From contig NZ_FQUI01000002.1 of the NCBI RefSeq assembly GCF_900129175.1, positions 52,339 to 116,338 of the forward strand: a DNA stretch of 64,000 bases, in the 5' to 3' direction. The notes under the pieces are model-generated. The model did no database searches and was not told the origin of the DNA. It saw nothing but the letters and a program-made list of their open reading frames with translations. Shown here piece by piece: positions 63,732 to 64,000 of this stretch. Source of the DNA: Marinitoga hydrogenitolerans DSM 16785. GTDB lineage: Bacteria > Thermotogota > Thermotogae > Petrotogales > Petrotogaceae. Position 1 is the first letter of the stretch. Each line of letters opens with the position of its first letter. The translations under genes and the position numbers were made by a program.

Positions 63732-64000
63732 CGACAACAACAAAGAAAGTAACTTTTATTGGAGATTTACTGCTTATTAATAAATATACTAACTTTGGTG
63801 TTTCTTTAGACTATTTGCTTAATCATTATAAGATTAAACGTAGCACTTTCTATTTTAAATCAAGATTGTTTTTTGCAGTTAATCGTTATAATAGGAAAAA
63901 TAAATGTTTTAAAGGTTATTCTTTGAATACTAAAGGTGAAAAGATTTATGATGTGCATATTAAAAAACTACTTGTTGATTTGTTATCGATTGATGATCCT
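63726..64000 (+). CDS. IS3 transposase orfB, N-terminal part (cut by edge)
   Basis: In the -1 frame the sequence reads IGDLLLINKYTNFGVSLDY, LLNHYKIKRSTFYFKSR, and later KCFKGYSLNTKGEKIYDVHI then KKLLVDLLSIDDP. This matches the OrfB lead region (HTH_21-like, before the DDE integrase core). The DDE residues lie beyond the window. One sub-stretch (LFFAVNRY) looks odd but stays in frame. Confidence 0.75.

Larger units (their letters stand above)
63172..63752 (+). pseudogene. IS3 orfA broken by three short inserts
   Basis: Four pieces of one OrfA can be read: RKRTNYEPEFK (63172-63207); VKEYLSDDSLTPTYFALQ (63287-63340); KWVKKYKDSGYDDNVFHSKK with GRPSSMISDISKS (63394-63492); and KSNSNNTNDSAVLEKKLKYY with ERLLLEKELLIKMQEDEI (63600-63752), a typical leucine-zipper end. 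Between them are AT-rich stretches of about 79, 53 and 107 bases that shift frame or add stops. The last piece could still be read in frame from 63492. Confidence 0.78.
63092..64000 (+). mobile_element. IS3-family (IS150-like) element, cut by the window edge
   Basis: The left end has the IS150-type pattern CACCCC...TTTGGACA near 63096-63117, followed by a ribosome site (AAAGGGGTG), a broken orfA and an orfB in the -1 frame joined over an A9 run. It inserted into a DUF1703 gene. The right end and target duplication lie outside. Confidence 0.85.

Noticed and set aside
63492..63752. Independent small membrane-protein gene
   Set aside because: Its first half is the AT-rich insert 3 and its second half is the OrfA zipper end; it is a chance frame within a broken transposase gene.

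Overview
The window comes from a very AT-rich bacterial chromosome. The gene set points to the Thermotogota, most likely the Petrotogales (Marinitoga or Petrotoga type). Supporting signs are a partial Mrp antiporter cluster of the Mbh/Mbx type, sugar ABC loci run by a ROK regulator, a CBS/poly(A)-polymerase-type CCA enzyme, DUF4416, many signal-peptide barrel proteins and AAA-ATPase/DUF1703 fragments. This placement is inferred from gene content; there is no rRNA or tRNA gene in the window to prove it. Most of the window is ordinary, tightly packed chromosome with strong Shine-Dalgarno sites, several start codons other than ATG and near-consensus sigma-70-type promoters.

Left part (1-17400). 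A riboflavin operon (ribBA-ribH-ribD, minus strand, ribD cut by the edge) lies behind an FMN riboswitch and a leader terminator. After a few membrane or secreted proteins comes a mannoside locus: sugar-binding protein, two permeases, a GH38 alpha-mannosidase with a coiled-coil tail, a GH130 phosphorylase with an added N-terminal domain, and a glycosyltransferase. It diverges from a ROK regulator, and a 37-bp palindrome sits at the operon's transcription start. tgt and an FTCD-like gene follow.

Middle (17400-49500). pnp and nrnA lead into an Mrp-type cation/proton antiporter operon. One subunit of it carries a fused solute-binding-protein domain, and mrpF seems to use a start codon other than ATG, GTG or TTG. 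A secreted propeller protein ends the run. The iron operon feoAA-feoC-feoB (minus strand) has feoC split by a one-base frameshift. Next are a CsoR-type repressor, an O-antigen-ligase-like protein, degV, recG, rsmD and comFB. A second long run holds a CCA enzyme that has lost its DHH domain, DUF4416, two paralogous outer-membrane proteins, wecB and an ERCC4-type nuclease. Transporters, an iron-sulfur DUF362 protein and a pair of deoxynucleoside kinases close this part.

Right part (49500-64000). This is an accessory region. Two nearly identical direct repeats of about 218 bp, each the 3' end of a DUF1703 gene plus its terminator, bracket small envelope genes and a defence island: type III mod-res, a fragment of a second res, a fragment of a BrxL-like Lon protease, mrr and mcrBC. 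The right-hand repeat supplies the -35 box of the mod promoter and is cut by an IS3-family element. The orfA of that element is broken by three AT-rich inserts, most of whose ends lie at small hairpins; these may be non-autonomous mini-elements and are the least familiar structures in the window.
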